Positions 54,014-62,801 of a stretch of 64,000 bases of DNA are shown here, piece after piece. A model generated the notes under the pieces. The model did not search any database. It was not told the origin of the DNA and saw nothing but the letters and a program-made list of their open reading frames with translations. Source of the DNA: Bradyrhizobium erythrophlei (lineage in GTDB: Bacteria; Pseudomonadota; Alphaproteobacteria; Rhizobiales; Xanthobacteraceae); contig FSRD01000003.1 in NCBI GenBank assembly GCA_900129675.1, positions 124,001 to 188,000 of the forward strand. The letters run 5' to 3'. Position 1 is the stretch's first letter; each line of letters opens with the position of its first letter. The translations under genes were made by a program, and so were the position numbers.

Positions 54014-54181
54014 CGGGTACATCGCTTCGATGTGGAAAGAGCCGAAGCTGTCGTCGACCTCTAAAGTTGATCGGCGTCAGGGATTCGGTGGATTGGCTGG
54101 CGTGGCCCGCAAGGTCGCCGGTCCGATAGAGCAGCGCGAGGCGATTCGTTTGCGCATGCGTGAGTAGCAAGGAGAAGGCGG

Positions 54182-55606
54182 ATGGCAAATTTTAGGAAAG
54201 AAAGCGATAGCCTCGGCGTGGTAGATGTCCCAGCAGACAAACTCTGGGGGGCACAAACCCAGCGTTCGCTCGAACATTTCAGCATCGGGATCGATCTGAT
54301 CCCTCGCGAGATGATCACAGGCTACGCAATCCTAAAGAAGGCCGCCGCCAATGCGAACAACGCGAGCAAGCGGCTCGACGAAATGCGTCACAGGCTGATC
54401 GTCCAGACGTGTGACGAAATCCTGGCAGGCCAGCATCACGACATGTTCCCGCTGCATGTCTGGATGACGGGCAGCGGTACCCAATTTAATATGAACGTCA
54501 ACGAGGTGATTTCAAACCGTTGTTGCCAGCTCGCCGGCACGCCGATTGGCAGCAAGAACCCGGTGCATCCCAATGATCACGTCAACATGGCCCAGTCGTC
54601 GAATGACTCGTTTCCATCGGCCATGAATATCGCGGCCGCCGTCAACGTCAAGCAACGCCTGATTCCGGCGGTGGCGGCATTGCGCGATGCCATCGCCTCC
54701 AAATCGAAAGAATGGGACAATATCGTCAAGATCGGTCGCACCCACATGCAGGACGCAACGCCGCTGACACTGGGTCAGGAATGGTCGGGCTATGCTGGTA
54801 TGTTGTCGGATGACCTGGAACGGATCGATGCGGCCCTTCAGGGCGTCTACCGACTCGCGCTCGGCGGCACTGCGGTCGGCACCGGTATCAATTCGGCCCC
54901 TGGCTTCGCCGCTGCAGCCGCAGGTGAGATCGCCAAGCTAACGAGCCTGCCATTCATCACTGCGGCAAACAAATTCGCCGTACAAGGCGCGCATGACGCA
55001 CTGGTGCAGCTGTCGGGTACCATGAGAACGCTTGCGGTGTCGCTTTACAAGATTGCGAACGACATCCGCTTGATGTCTTGCGGGCCGCGTGCGGGCTTTG
55101 CCGAATTGTTGATACCCGAGAACGAGCCCGGCTCATCGATCATGCCGGGCAAGGTCAACCCAACCCAATGCGAGGCTCTTACTATGATCACGGTGCAGGT
55201 GATGGCCAACGACGTCGCAGTCGGCTTTGGTGGTGCCGGCGGCTATCTCGAAATGAACGTATACAAGCCGCTGATGATCTTCAACATCACGCATTCGATC
55301 GCGATCCTGAGCGATGGTTGTGTCAATTTCCGCAAATTCCTCGTGGAGGGGACCAAGCCGAACCTGAAAAAGATCAACGAATATGTTGAGCGTTCGTTGA
55401 TGCTGGTGACGGCGCTTGCGCCGGTGATCGGCTACGATCGCGCCTCCAAGATCGCGCATTACGCCATCGATAACGATTTGACACTGAAGGCTGCCGCTCT
55501 CGAGCTCGGCTTCGTCAGCGAAGACGAGTTCGACCGTGTCGTTGATCCTGCCAAGATGGTGAAACCCTGCGTCGCCACAGCGGAGAGGGCATCTTCCGTT
55601 GGCTAA
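54182..55606 (+). CDS. fumC: Class II fumarate hydratase
   Basis: A 474-residue oxygen-stable fumarase that interconverts fumarate and malate. It shows TGSGTQFNMNVNEVISNRC, HPNDHVNMAQSSNDSFPSAM, KIGRTHMQDATPLTLGQEWS and the superfamily signature GSSIMPGKVNPTQCEA. The start has aaggagaa before the ATG. It is a full-length enzyme. In context it can feed malate to the malic enzyme upstream. Confidence 0.96.
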   Translation: MANFRKESDSLGVVDVPADKLWGAQTQRSLEHFSIGIDLIPREMITGYAILKKAAANANNASKRLDEMRHRLIVQTCDEILAGQHHDMFPLHVWMTGSGTQFNMNVNEVISNRCCQLAGTPIGSKNPVHPNDHVNMAQSSNDSFPSAMNIAAAVNVKQRLIPAVAALRDAIASKSKEWDNIVKIGRTHMQDATPLTLGQEWSGYAGMLSDDLERIDAALQGVYRLALGGTAVGTGINSAPGFAAAAAGEIAKLTSLPFITAANKFAVQGAHDALVQLSGTMRTLAVSLYKIANDIRLMSCGPRAGFAELLIPENEPGSSIMPGKVNPTQCEALTMITVQVMANDVAVGFGGAGGYLEMNVYKPLMIFNITHSIAILSDGCVNFRKFLVEGTKPNLKKINEYVERSLMLVTALAPVIGYDRASKIAHYAIDNDLTLKAAALELGFVSEDEFDRVVDPAKMVKPCVATAERASSVG

Positions 55607-55689
55607 AAGGAGAAATTGGCGCGCAGCGACCTGTCCAAACGTCAAGCCGGCACTTGAAAGGGCCGTATTTCAATCCCGGAGAATAGGCC

Positions 55690-56940
55690 ATGACAAATGA
55701 AGAGCATTCCGGCCTCATCCTCGCGATCACAAGGGTCCTTTATGTCAACGGCCAGGCAACGGATCAGGTGGTCGCCGCAGGCCGGCGGCTCGGCGACAAG
55801 TTCGGCCACGCAGCCGACCTGTTGCCGCGTTGGGGCGAGCTGCAGTTGCGGCAGGCCGGTGGAGGGTTGATATCGATCTCGAACGTCGTGGCGGATCCAA
55901 CTGGTGTCAATATGGAGCGCGTCGCGTCGGTAATCCAATTGATCACCGAAATAGAGGCCGGTCGGCTTTCCCCAGACAAAGCGCACGAAAGCATCGCCAC
56001 CATCGCCAAAGCACGGCCGGCGCCGACGTGGCTTTTTGCTCTGGCCGCAGCCGTCGGCGCGGCCGCACTGGCAATCATCTTCGGAATTCATCACCAGCTT
56101 GCCACGTCGCTGATCTTCGCGAGTGCGGGCGCTGGCGCCGTGCTCCGCCGCGCCATCGCCAGAGTGAGCGCGAACATCTTCGTTCAGCCCTTCTGCGCCG
56201 CACTGCTTGCAGGTCTCATCGGCGGACTGGCGGTGCGCTATCAATTCAGCACGGCGCTGCGGTTGGTCGTGGTCTGCCCCTGCATGGTGCTTGTGCCGGG
56301 TCCGCACTTTCTCAATGGTGCGATTGACCTGATCCGCGGCCGCATCCATCTCGGTGCGGCGCGCCTGATTTATGCTGGGCTCGTCGTGGTCGCGATCTCG
56401 GCCGGTTTGCTGCTGGGCCTCACGGCGTTCCAGGTGTCGTTGCCGGTTGATCCGCCCGGCACGGCGGTGCCTCTATGGCTGGATGTAGTAGCGGCCGGCG
56501 TTGCGGTGGCTTGCTACAGCGTATTTTTCTCGACCCCTATAGGCATGCTGGCATGGCCGGTCGCCGTCGGCATGCTGGCCCACGGCTTCCGGTGGTTTGC
56601 GATCACCAAGCTCGGCTTCGGAGTCGTAACAGGCGCTCTCGTGGCCTGTCTTGTCGTCGGGTTACTGCTGGCTCCGGTTTCGCGACGCAGGAATTGGCCG
56701 TTCGCAGCCATCGGCTTTGCCTCCGTGGTGTCGATGATACCTGGCGTCTACGCCTTCAGAATGATGAGCGGCCTCGTGCAGATTGCTGACACAGCGCAGG
56801 CAACATCTGAGTTAGTCGGTGCTACAATTGCCGATGGGATGACCGCACTCGAGGTTGTATTGGCCATGAGCTTAGGGCTCATCGTGCCGAAGATGGCGAT
56901 CGATTATCTCGGTGATCGGCGAGCGGTCGCGAACGGATGA
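55690..56940 (+). CDS. ThrE/YjjPB-type threonine/serine (or C4-acid) exporter
   Basis: A 416-residue protein with an N-terminal soluble domain (LGDKFGHAADLLPRWGELQL, DPTGVNMERVASVIQLITEI) followed by about ten hydrophobic helices, as in single-chain ThrE proteins; E. coli splits these parts into YjjP and YjjB. Typical segments are VVVCPCMVLVPGPHFLNGAI and FASVVSMIPGVYAFRMMSGL. ThrE exports threonine and serine, while YjjPB is reported to export succinate. Next to fumC a C4-dicarboxylate substrate is attractive but unproven. The start follows ggagaat; it lies 83 bases after fumC and may be co-transcribed. Confidence 0.85.
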   Translation: MTNEEHSGLILAITRVLYVNGQATDQVVAAGRRLGDKFGHAADLLPRWGELQLRQAGGGLISISNVVADPTGVNMERVASVIQLITEIEAGRLSPDKAHESIATIAKARPAPTWLFALAAAVGAAALAIIFGIHHQLATSLIFASAGAGAVLRRAIARVSANIFVQPFCAALLAGLIGGLAVRYQFSTALRLVVVCPCMVLVPGPHFLNGAIDLIRGRIHLGAARLIYAGLVVVAISAGLLLGLTAFQVSLPVDPPGTAVPLWLDVVAAGVAVACYSVFFSTPIGMLAWPVAVGMLAHGFRWFAITKLGFGVVTGALVACLVVGLLLAPVSRRRNWPFAAIGFASVVSMIPGVYAFRMMSGLVQIADTAQATSELVGATIADGMTALEVVLAMSLGLIVPKMAIDYLGDRRAVANG

Positions 56941-57672
56941 TGCCGTATTCGCGCGAAAGGAGTGGTGTCGGCTCTAACAACCACGGACAGAAGCGCAACG
57001 TCTTGTCGGAGACGCCATCGAGAGCTCTCTGCGTTTCACTGAAACTGGTAATTCGTGCCCTGCACGACGTCACCTTCGGCAGAGCTCGGAGCAAAAATTT
57101 GTTTGCCGGTCTTGGTCTCGCTTGAATGGCGACACATGCTTTTAGAACGGTCGAGCACGCCATTTTCAAAATTGCTGGATCAAGAGATGAGCGATGTGCG
57201 CGCGAACGCGATCGCTGTCAGTGCGTCACATGCCATTCCTTTAGTGAATCGGCCCTCCAAATGGCATCGTCGGCGATCAGTCCGTGAAGCCAATATGTCA
57301 GCTTTCAATTTACAACTCCGTTGATGCAAGAGGGCTGATCACTGCGTCCTCCTCTCAGGGCGGAACGTTGCGGTGAGTAATAAGGATGATTGACGCAAAA
57401 CACCCTAAATCACGTCATTCCCAAAACAGACAGTGTGGCGTTTTCGCATTAACAGTCGTGTTATGGCGCGTAGGAGTGGCTCTCTACCCTAGGTAACTGG
57501 GCGACGCTTTACGGCGTTAGCCGTATGGACTGGGCTCGTCGTCAGGTATCCGGCAAGAGGTGTCGGCCGCCGGCGAGACTCATCTGACGATTCATCTCGC
57601 GGTTTTCGCCAACAGCACGGCCAGCCCTAAGCAAACCGGCCGGGCGAACGAGTTAACAGAGATAGAGCAGCT
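56941..57672. other. Intergenic region upstream of the cyclase operon
   Basis: These 732 bases contain upstream element copy B and no recognisable gene. Confidence 0.5.
57241..57513 (+). promoter_or_regulatory. Conserved upstream element, copy B (before adenylate cyclase)
   Basis: The left block (57241-57329) and the 139-base core (57375-57513) match copy A at 44119-44568. The core contains ggatgattgacgcaaaa, ccctaaatcacgtca, aaaacagac, gagtggctctc and gcgacgctttacg. It ends 159 bases before the cyclase start. It is the shorter version and may be nearer the original structure. Confidence 0.65.
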
Positions 57673-59625
57673 ATGGCGACCCAGGAGATTCAACTCAAAG
57701 AGCTAGTGCGGCCAAGTGATCGGTTGACGTTGACATTTCGAACCTCAATTACCCTCGCGGTGATGGCGTTTATCATTGCTTTAGCCGCGCTGCTGATTGC
57801 TATTCAGGTCCGGGCTCTTCATTGGGCAACGAAGGAAGCTGCATCCGCCTATATGGACGCGACGAGCACAAAGGCATCGGGACGTCTTCAGACGGAGACG
57901 ACCGCTATAGCGTCGTTGGTGCGTGTGCTGGCGACCAGTTCCAGCGTAGCCGAATCAAATGAGAGTGCCGAGACCGGCCCGGCGATCGCACTATTCAAAG
58001 CCGCACTGCAGGAACTGCCCCAAATTGACAGTATCTGTGTCGGCTTTGAAAATGGCGCTTGGTTGCAGGTCCAGCGCACTAGTGACTTGAACGAGGAGCA
58101 GCGTGAGAGGTTACGCGCGACACCTCACGCTGATATTGCCATCAATTCGATCCGCCCCGGCCCCGGTGGCGAACTGCCCATGCGACGCATTTTTGAAGAT
58201 CGGCAGGGCAACGATGTCGGACAACTGGATCTATGGAAATACGGATACGACGCCCGCAAGCGGCCCTGGTATCACGACACGATGAAAGCCGACCAGTCGC
58301 TTGTCTCCTTGCCCTATCTTTCGTCTAGCATCGGCGCACCGGTGATCACGATTAGCGCACCCCTGCGGGGGAAGGTGCCCGGCGTCCTTGCCGCCGATCT
58401 CAAGCTCGATACTTTCAGCGATTTCGTCCAAACGCAACGGCCCGGAAAGCACGGTCTCGTCTTGATCTTCGACTCCAACGGCTCGCTCATCGCCCACCCC
58501 GAGTTTGCACAACTCGTTACCAGCGCGATGACACATCCATCTCAACCGCAATTGCCCAACATCAAGGAGATCAACTCGGGGGTCGCAGCGGCTGTGTTGC
58601 GGGGGGCACCCGGCCGCGAATATTATGATGGAAATATCCGTGACGACCAAGGCAATGACTACCTGTTCAGGTTAGCGAAATTCCCTCTGGGCGAGTCGTA
58701 CAGCGCCAGCATGCTGTTGGTGGGAGCCCAAGGAGACTTTGCCCAAGATATTCGGAGGCTCCAGTTCACAGGACTAATACTTGCAACTATTGCCGCCGCT
58801 GTCTTCATTCCCGCCGTTTGGATATTTGGCAGCCGAATGTCTCTATCCCTGAGAGCCTTAACGGCTGAGGCCGTTAAGCTCCAAAATCTCGCTGAGCCTG
58901 CACCCAAGCCGGTCGTATCACGTATCAGGGAAATTCACGAGCTTGGTAGTGCGATGAGGCTCGCGCAACGTGCCATATGGTCGTTCGCTCGCTTTGTTCC
59001 CAAAAAACTCGTCCAGCGGGTCATTGATAACTCCATCGCTACAGAGCTTGGCGGAGTTCGAGAGGAGATTACAGTCCTTTTCACTGATGTTCGGGATTTT
59101 ACGACCATCGCCGAGTCCGTCGACCCCGACACTCTCATGCACCAAATGTCGCGCTATTTTTCGGTGCTTGCAGAGGCGTTCCTCGCCGAAGGCGGAACAA
59201 TCGACAAGTTCATTGGTGACGCCATGATGGTGTTTTGGAACGCACCCAATTCACAGCCCGACCATGTTGAGCGAGCCTGCCGGGCGGCTGTTGCGGCCAG
59301 ATTGGCTTGCGAAAAGCTCAACTCCCAGTTCGAAACTGAGGGTCTGAAGCCATTCGTCACACGGTTTGGCATTCATGTCGGGGATGCCGTGGTCGGCAAC
59401 TTCGGTTCGACCGAGCGCATGAATTACACGGCTCTCGGGAATACGGTGAATCTCGCAGCGCGCCTCGAAGGTCTGAACAAGCAGTTTGGGACTGCGATCC
59501 TTGTGAGTGAAGGCGTTTACTTGCGAGTTCGGCATTGCTTCCTGTTCAGATCCATTGAGTCGGTCATTGCCAAGGGCATGACAAAGGCAACACGCATTTT
59601 CGAGCTGATCGGGGCAGCGACATGA
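57673..59625 (+). CDS. Membrane class III adenylate cyclase with periplasmic Cache sensor
   Basis: A 650-residue protein: a helix at about 25-48 (TLAVMAFIIALAALLIAIQV-like), a large periplasmic double-Cache-type domain (about 50-360, with YDARKRPWYHDTMKADQSLV and ISAPLRGKVPGVLAADLKLD), a second helix (about 370-395), a linker and a C-terminal cyclase domain. Catalytic residues are present: metal-binding Asp472 in LFTDVRDFT and Asp516 in IGDAMMVFWN, the lysine before it (IDKFIGD), and the transition-state Asn and Arg in NTVNLAARLEG. The Lys/Thr specificity pair fits bacterial cyclases that make cAMP. It overlaps the next gene, a UrtA-type binding protein, by 4 bases, suggesting that the two act together. 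Confidence 0.9.
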   Translation: MATQEIQLKELVRPSDRLTLTFRTSITLAVMAFIIALAALLIAIQVRALHWATKEAASAYMDATSTKASGRLQTETTAIASLVRVLATSSSVAESNESAETGPAIALFKAALQELPQIDSICVGFENGAWLQVQRTSDLNEEQRERLRATPHADIAINSIRPGPGGELPMRRIFEDRQGNDVGQLDLWKYGYDARKRPWYHDTMKADQSLVSLPYLSSSIGAPVITISAPLRGKVPGVLAADLKLDTFSDFVQTQRPGKHGLVLIFDSNGSLIAHPEFAQLVTSAMTHPSQPQLPNIKEINSGVAAAVLRGAPGREYYDGNIRDDQGNDYLFRLAKFPLGESYSASMLLVGAQGDFAQDIRRLQFTGLILATIAAAVFIPAVWIFGSRMSLSLRALTAEAVKLQNLAEPAPKPVVSRIREIHELGSAMRLAQRAIWSFARFVPKKLVQRVIDNSIATELGGVREEITVLFTDVRDFTTIAESVDPDTLMHQMSRYFSVLAEAFLAEGGTIDKFIGDAMMVFWNAPNSQPDHVERACRAAVAARLACEKLNSQFETEGLKPFVTRFGIHVGDAVVGNFGSTERMNYTALGNTVNLAARLEGLNKQFGTAILVSEGVYLRVRHCFLFRSIESVIAKGMTKATRIFELIGAAT

Positions 59626-60911
59626 AATCAACTTCAATGCTACGAGGCGTCTTACCAAGATTGTTCGGTTTGTGGCTTGTGTCCCTCGTTTCAGCGGGTC
59701 ACGCTAGCGAAGACACCATCAAGGTCGGAATTCTACATTCTTTGTCGGGCACCATGGCGATTAGCGAGTCGGTACTTAAGGACACCGTTCTCATGTTGAT
59801 AGAAGACCAAAACAAAAAGGGTGGGCTGCTTGGACGGAAGTTGGAACCGGTAATAGTTGATCCCGCGTCTGATCCGGACATGTTTGCGAAAGAAGCCAGG
59901 GAATTACTTTCGGAGAAAAAGGTCGCGGTTGTGTTCGGCTGCTGGACCTCTGCGTCTCGCAAAGCCGTTCTGCCGATCTTCGAGCAGCTGAACGGCTTAC
60001 TCTTCTACCCAGTACAATACGAAGGCGAAGAGAGCTCGCGAAACATTTTCTATGCGGGAGCAGCGCCAAATCAGCAGGCAATTCCGGCTGTTCGATATCT
60101 GATGAGCAAGGAAGGAGGCGAGGTCCGCAGATGGGTTCTGCTCGGCACTAACTACGTCTATCCGCGCACGACCAACCGAATCCTGAGCGCGTATCTCGCC
60201 GAAAATGGCGTGTCGCCAGACGACATTATGACCATTTATACACCGTTCGGCTACTCCGAATGGCGAGGGATCGTCGATAGGATCAAAGCCTTTGGTTCGG
60301 AGGGAAAAAAGACCGCGGTGATATCAACCATTAACGGAGATGCTAATACCTACTTCTATATGGAGCTCGCAGCCCAACATGTGGACGCCGACGAGATTCC
60401 AGTCATGGCTTTCTCTGTCGGCGAGCGCGAATTGCTCAGCGTAGGCATTGTCCCAGTCGGGCACTTGGCGGCCTGGAACTACTTCCACACGGTCAACTCA
60501 CCAGAAAACAAAGTGTTCGTGAAAATGTGGGCTGACTTCAACGAGCAAGGAGACAAAATCACAAATGACCCGATGGAAGCGACCTTTGTTGGCTTCAGAA
60601 TGTGGGCGCAAGCCGTTGTCCAAGCGGGCACCACCGATGTGGATGCGGTCCGGCAGGCCATGTACGGTCAGAGAATCAAGGCGCCGAGCGGCTTCGAGGT
60701 TGTGATGAACATGAATCATCATCTTTCCAAGCCAATCATGATAGGCAAAATAAATTCTTCCAGGACTTTTGATGTCATTTGGCAGTCAATCAATCCGGTT
60801 CGAGCTGAGCCTTGGAGTAGGTATCTCCCCGACAGCGCAAGGCGTACGGCCGATTGGACCTTTCCTTGGGTCTGCGGGGGGTGCATTGAACCAGCATTCC
60901 ATGACTGGTGA
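59622..60911 (+). CDS. UrtA-type urea/amide-binding periplasmic protein
   Basis: A 429-residue exported protein, closer to classical UrtA than the transporter's own binding protein at 28992. After a signal peptide (LFGLWLVSLVSAGHA) come KVGILHSLSGTMAISESVLK, VFGCWTSASRKAVLPIFEQL, FYPVQYEGEESSRNIFYAGA, APNQQAIPAVRYLM, STINGDANTYFYMELAAQHV, HLAAWNYFHTV, NDPMEATFVGFRMWAQAV and the ending PVRAEPWSRYLPDSA. No permease or ATPase genes are next to it. Its ATG overlaps the cyclase stop (ATGA), so it is made together with the cyclase. It may act as the ligand sensor for it, or serve the urt permeases from a distance. Confidence 0.88.
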   Translation: MKSTSMLRGVLPRLFGLWLVSLVSAGHASEDTIKVGILHSLSGTMAISESVLKDTVLMLIEDQNKKGGLLGRKLEPVIVDPASDPDMFAKEARELLSEKKVAVVFGCWTSASRKAVLPIFEQLNGLLFYPVQYEGEESSRNIFYAGAAPNQQAIPAVRYLMSKEGGEVRRWVLLGTNYVYPRTTNRILSAYLAENGVSPDDIMTIYTPFGYSEWRGIVDRIKAFGSEGKKTAVISTINGDANTYFYMELAAQHVDADEIPVMAFSVGERELLSVGIVPVGHLAAWNYFHTVNSPENKVFVKMWADFNEQGDKITNDPMEATFVGFRMWAQAVVQAGTTDVDAVRQAMYGQRIKAPSGFEVVMNMNHHLSKPIMIGKINSSRTFDVIWQSINPVRAEPWSRYLPDSARRTADWTFPWVCGGCIEPAFHDW

Positions 60912-60931
60912 CGGTCCGATTTTTGGTGAGC

Positions 60932-61078
60932 TACGGAGCGAGCCTCACCGCTGGATATCGTCAAGTAGGTATCTACGCCGGCCAGATTCTGAACGGCGAA
61001 AAGCCAGCAGATCTGCCCGTTGTGCAACCCACCAAATTTGAGATCGCGATTAATCAGAGGGCCGTAAAAGCGCAATGA
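60932..61078 (+). pseudogene. C-terminal fragment of a TrpX/PF04392-type ABC substrate-binding protein
   Basis: The 48-residue frame reads YGASLTAGYRQVGIYAGQIL, NGEKPADLPVVQPTKFEIAI and ends NQRAVKAQ. This is the typical C-terminus of ABC substrate-binding proteins of the PF04392 family, normally about 325 residues. No start or N-terminal part exists. It is unrelated to the UrtA-type gene before it. Confidence 0.8.
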
Positions 61079-61089
61079 GGAACGACATT

Positions 61090-61590
61090 ATGAATCAGTT
61101 GAACCAGCTTATTCTTTATGTTTCGAAGACCGCCCCGTTTCGGAGCGGTCTTGACCGTCATTTGATTCGTGCTGCGATGGTTTTTACGTTCTTCGCCTTC
61201 AGCATCCAAAAGTGGAGCCAGTACACCGCCGAGATGCTGGTCCCCTTAATCAGCCATAGCCCCGTCGTCTTCTGGCTGCTCCCAGCCTTCGGCGTTCGCG
61301 GCGCGGGCTTCTTCCTCGGGACGACCGAAACGATCTTCGGCTCTCTCATTTTCCTTGGCTATTGGAGCCCGAGGCTTGGCATCCTGGGCGCGCTTGGGTC
61401 GATCGCAACCTTCATCGGCACCACGAGCATTATTCCGTTCCTACCCGATGGCTGGGCCCATGAGGCGGGCGGATTTCCGATCATGACCTTGCCACTCGGC
61501 TTCTTGATGAAGGACGTTCTGTTCCTCGTCGCTTCATTCTATCTGCTCAAGCAGGATCTGACACGTGCGGCGGAGATAACACGCAGTTGA
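61090..61590 (+). CDS. DUF417 (YkgB/RclC-type) membrane protein, copy 2
   Basis: A 166-residue four-helix membrane protein, paralogous to copy 1 at 42875: LIRAAMVFTFFAFSIQKWSQ, LGTTETIFGSLIFLGYWSPR, LGILGALGSIATFIGTTSII and FLMKDVLFLVASFYLLKQDL. The ATG at 61090 follows gagga by 9 bases; an ATG at 61075 in frame is the alternative. It lies downstream of the cyclase/urea-binding pair, after a gene fragment, and copy 1 lies near poxB, so both sit beside genes with the same upstream element. Confidence 0.85.
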   Translation: MNQLNQLILYVSKTAPFRSGLDRHLIRAAMVFTFFAFSIQKWSQYTAEMLVPLISHSPVVFWLLPAFGVRGAGFFLGTTETIFGSLIFLGYWSPRLGILGALGSIATFIGTTSIIPFLPDGWAHEAGGFPIMTLPLGFLMKDVLFLVASFYLLKQDLTRAAEITRS

Positions 61591-61740
61591 ATCGCGAGAT
61601 CCAAGAAAAGAGCCCGTTTACCGGGTGCATCAGTAGAGTTTTCGATCCAACTACGCCTCGAATATCGATAAGTAGGTTCTACCCGCTATACCTCGACGCC
61701 AACCGTGGAAGTGACATGGGCCTTGATAGTCGAAAGCTGG

Positions 61741-62056
61741 AAACTGAGCCATCCCGACAAGATCGGGCTGCTCGACGTCGTGAACAACGTCCAGCCCACC
61801 GTGCTGATCGGCGTGTCCGGTCAAGCCGGCGCCTTCTCCGAGCCGATCGTCCGCGCAATGGCCGAATGCAACAAGCGGCCGGTGATCTTCCCGCTATCGA
61901 ATCCAACCTCGCGCGAGGAAGCGACCACTGCGGATATCGAGGCCTGGACTGAAGGTCGGACGCTGATCGGCGTCGGGAGTCCGTTCCCGCCGATCATGCG
62001 CGACGGCTCTCGTTTCAAGGTCGATCAGACCAACAATTCCTACATTTTTCCGGTGT
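61741..62056 (+). pseudogene. Internal fragment of a second NAD-malic enzyme
   Basis: About 105 residues from the NAD-binding half of a malic enzyme: LLDVVNNVQPTVLIGVSGQA, GAFSEPIVRAMAECNKRPVI, FPLSNPTSREEATTADIEAW, GVGSPFPPIMRDGSRF and NNSYIFP. The frame then runs into unrelated sequence. It differs markedly from the intact maeA product (which has STVPKLFNQKVIEAISEINE at the matching place), so it does not derive from a duplication of that gene. Confidence 0.85.
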
Positions 62057-62801
62057 CGACCTCGGTGACCATCACCGTATGGTTATGTCCAGCCCGGCCG
62101 CGATCCATAGAGCGTGCTGCATGGATTCGTACGACGTCGGCTCGCGATCGCTTCGTTGCGTGGGTACGGCCGTATTCATTGGGCAGCCCGTCACTCAAGA
62201 GTCGAGGATGCGTTCATACGCATCGCATGATGAGGTTGTTCGTCTTGTTTGTTGTCGAGCCTTGTATAAGAACGCGCACGAACCCGCTGTAGGTTGGTTG
62301 CTGCGATTGTTTCAGCCCTGCTGAAGATGCCGCGTGCCTCCCGCAGCGCCTTGGATTGCCTTGGATTTAGCGCCACTGGAGCTGTATCGCTGGTCGCGAT
62401 GCGGTGATGGATTCGATCGCCAATTTTATCGTCGGGTGGAGCGGACACACGATGTCAGGGGTGTCAACGTTTCGAGAGTAGGCAGCACTCCTGGCGTCGC
62501 AGGTGTCCTGGCGCTGACGCCGCTGCATCGGTGCCGGCAGAACACGGGGAGCTCCTGCCGGACGGCTGTTGTGACAATCGGCACAAGACTGCGTCGAGCG
62601 AAGCAAGATGGCAAAAGCGGCGGCTTTCAGATGCGCCTACGATCTAGCACAAGATTGCACTTCGCGTCGCGGCTTATATTACGACGATGTGGAATGATGG
62701 GGCCAGGGGCCGGCAGTCAGTGAGCGATTTGAAAGGCGAGTAGTGGTCGTGTCCGGCGGATCGACGGGCATCGACGGGGCGATACCACAGAGGTGAAGAT
62801 C
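62057..62801. other. Gene-poor stretch with an SDR relic
   Basis: At 62720-62790 a degenerate SDR N-terminus can be read (GTG start, SDLKGE, then VVVVSGGSTGI after a frameshift), similar to the fragment at 40122. Nothing else is recognised. The amtB leader lies at the right end. Confidence 0.5.
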
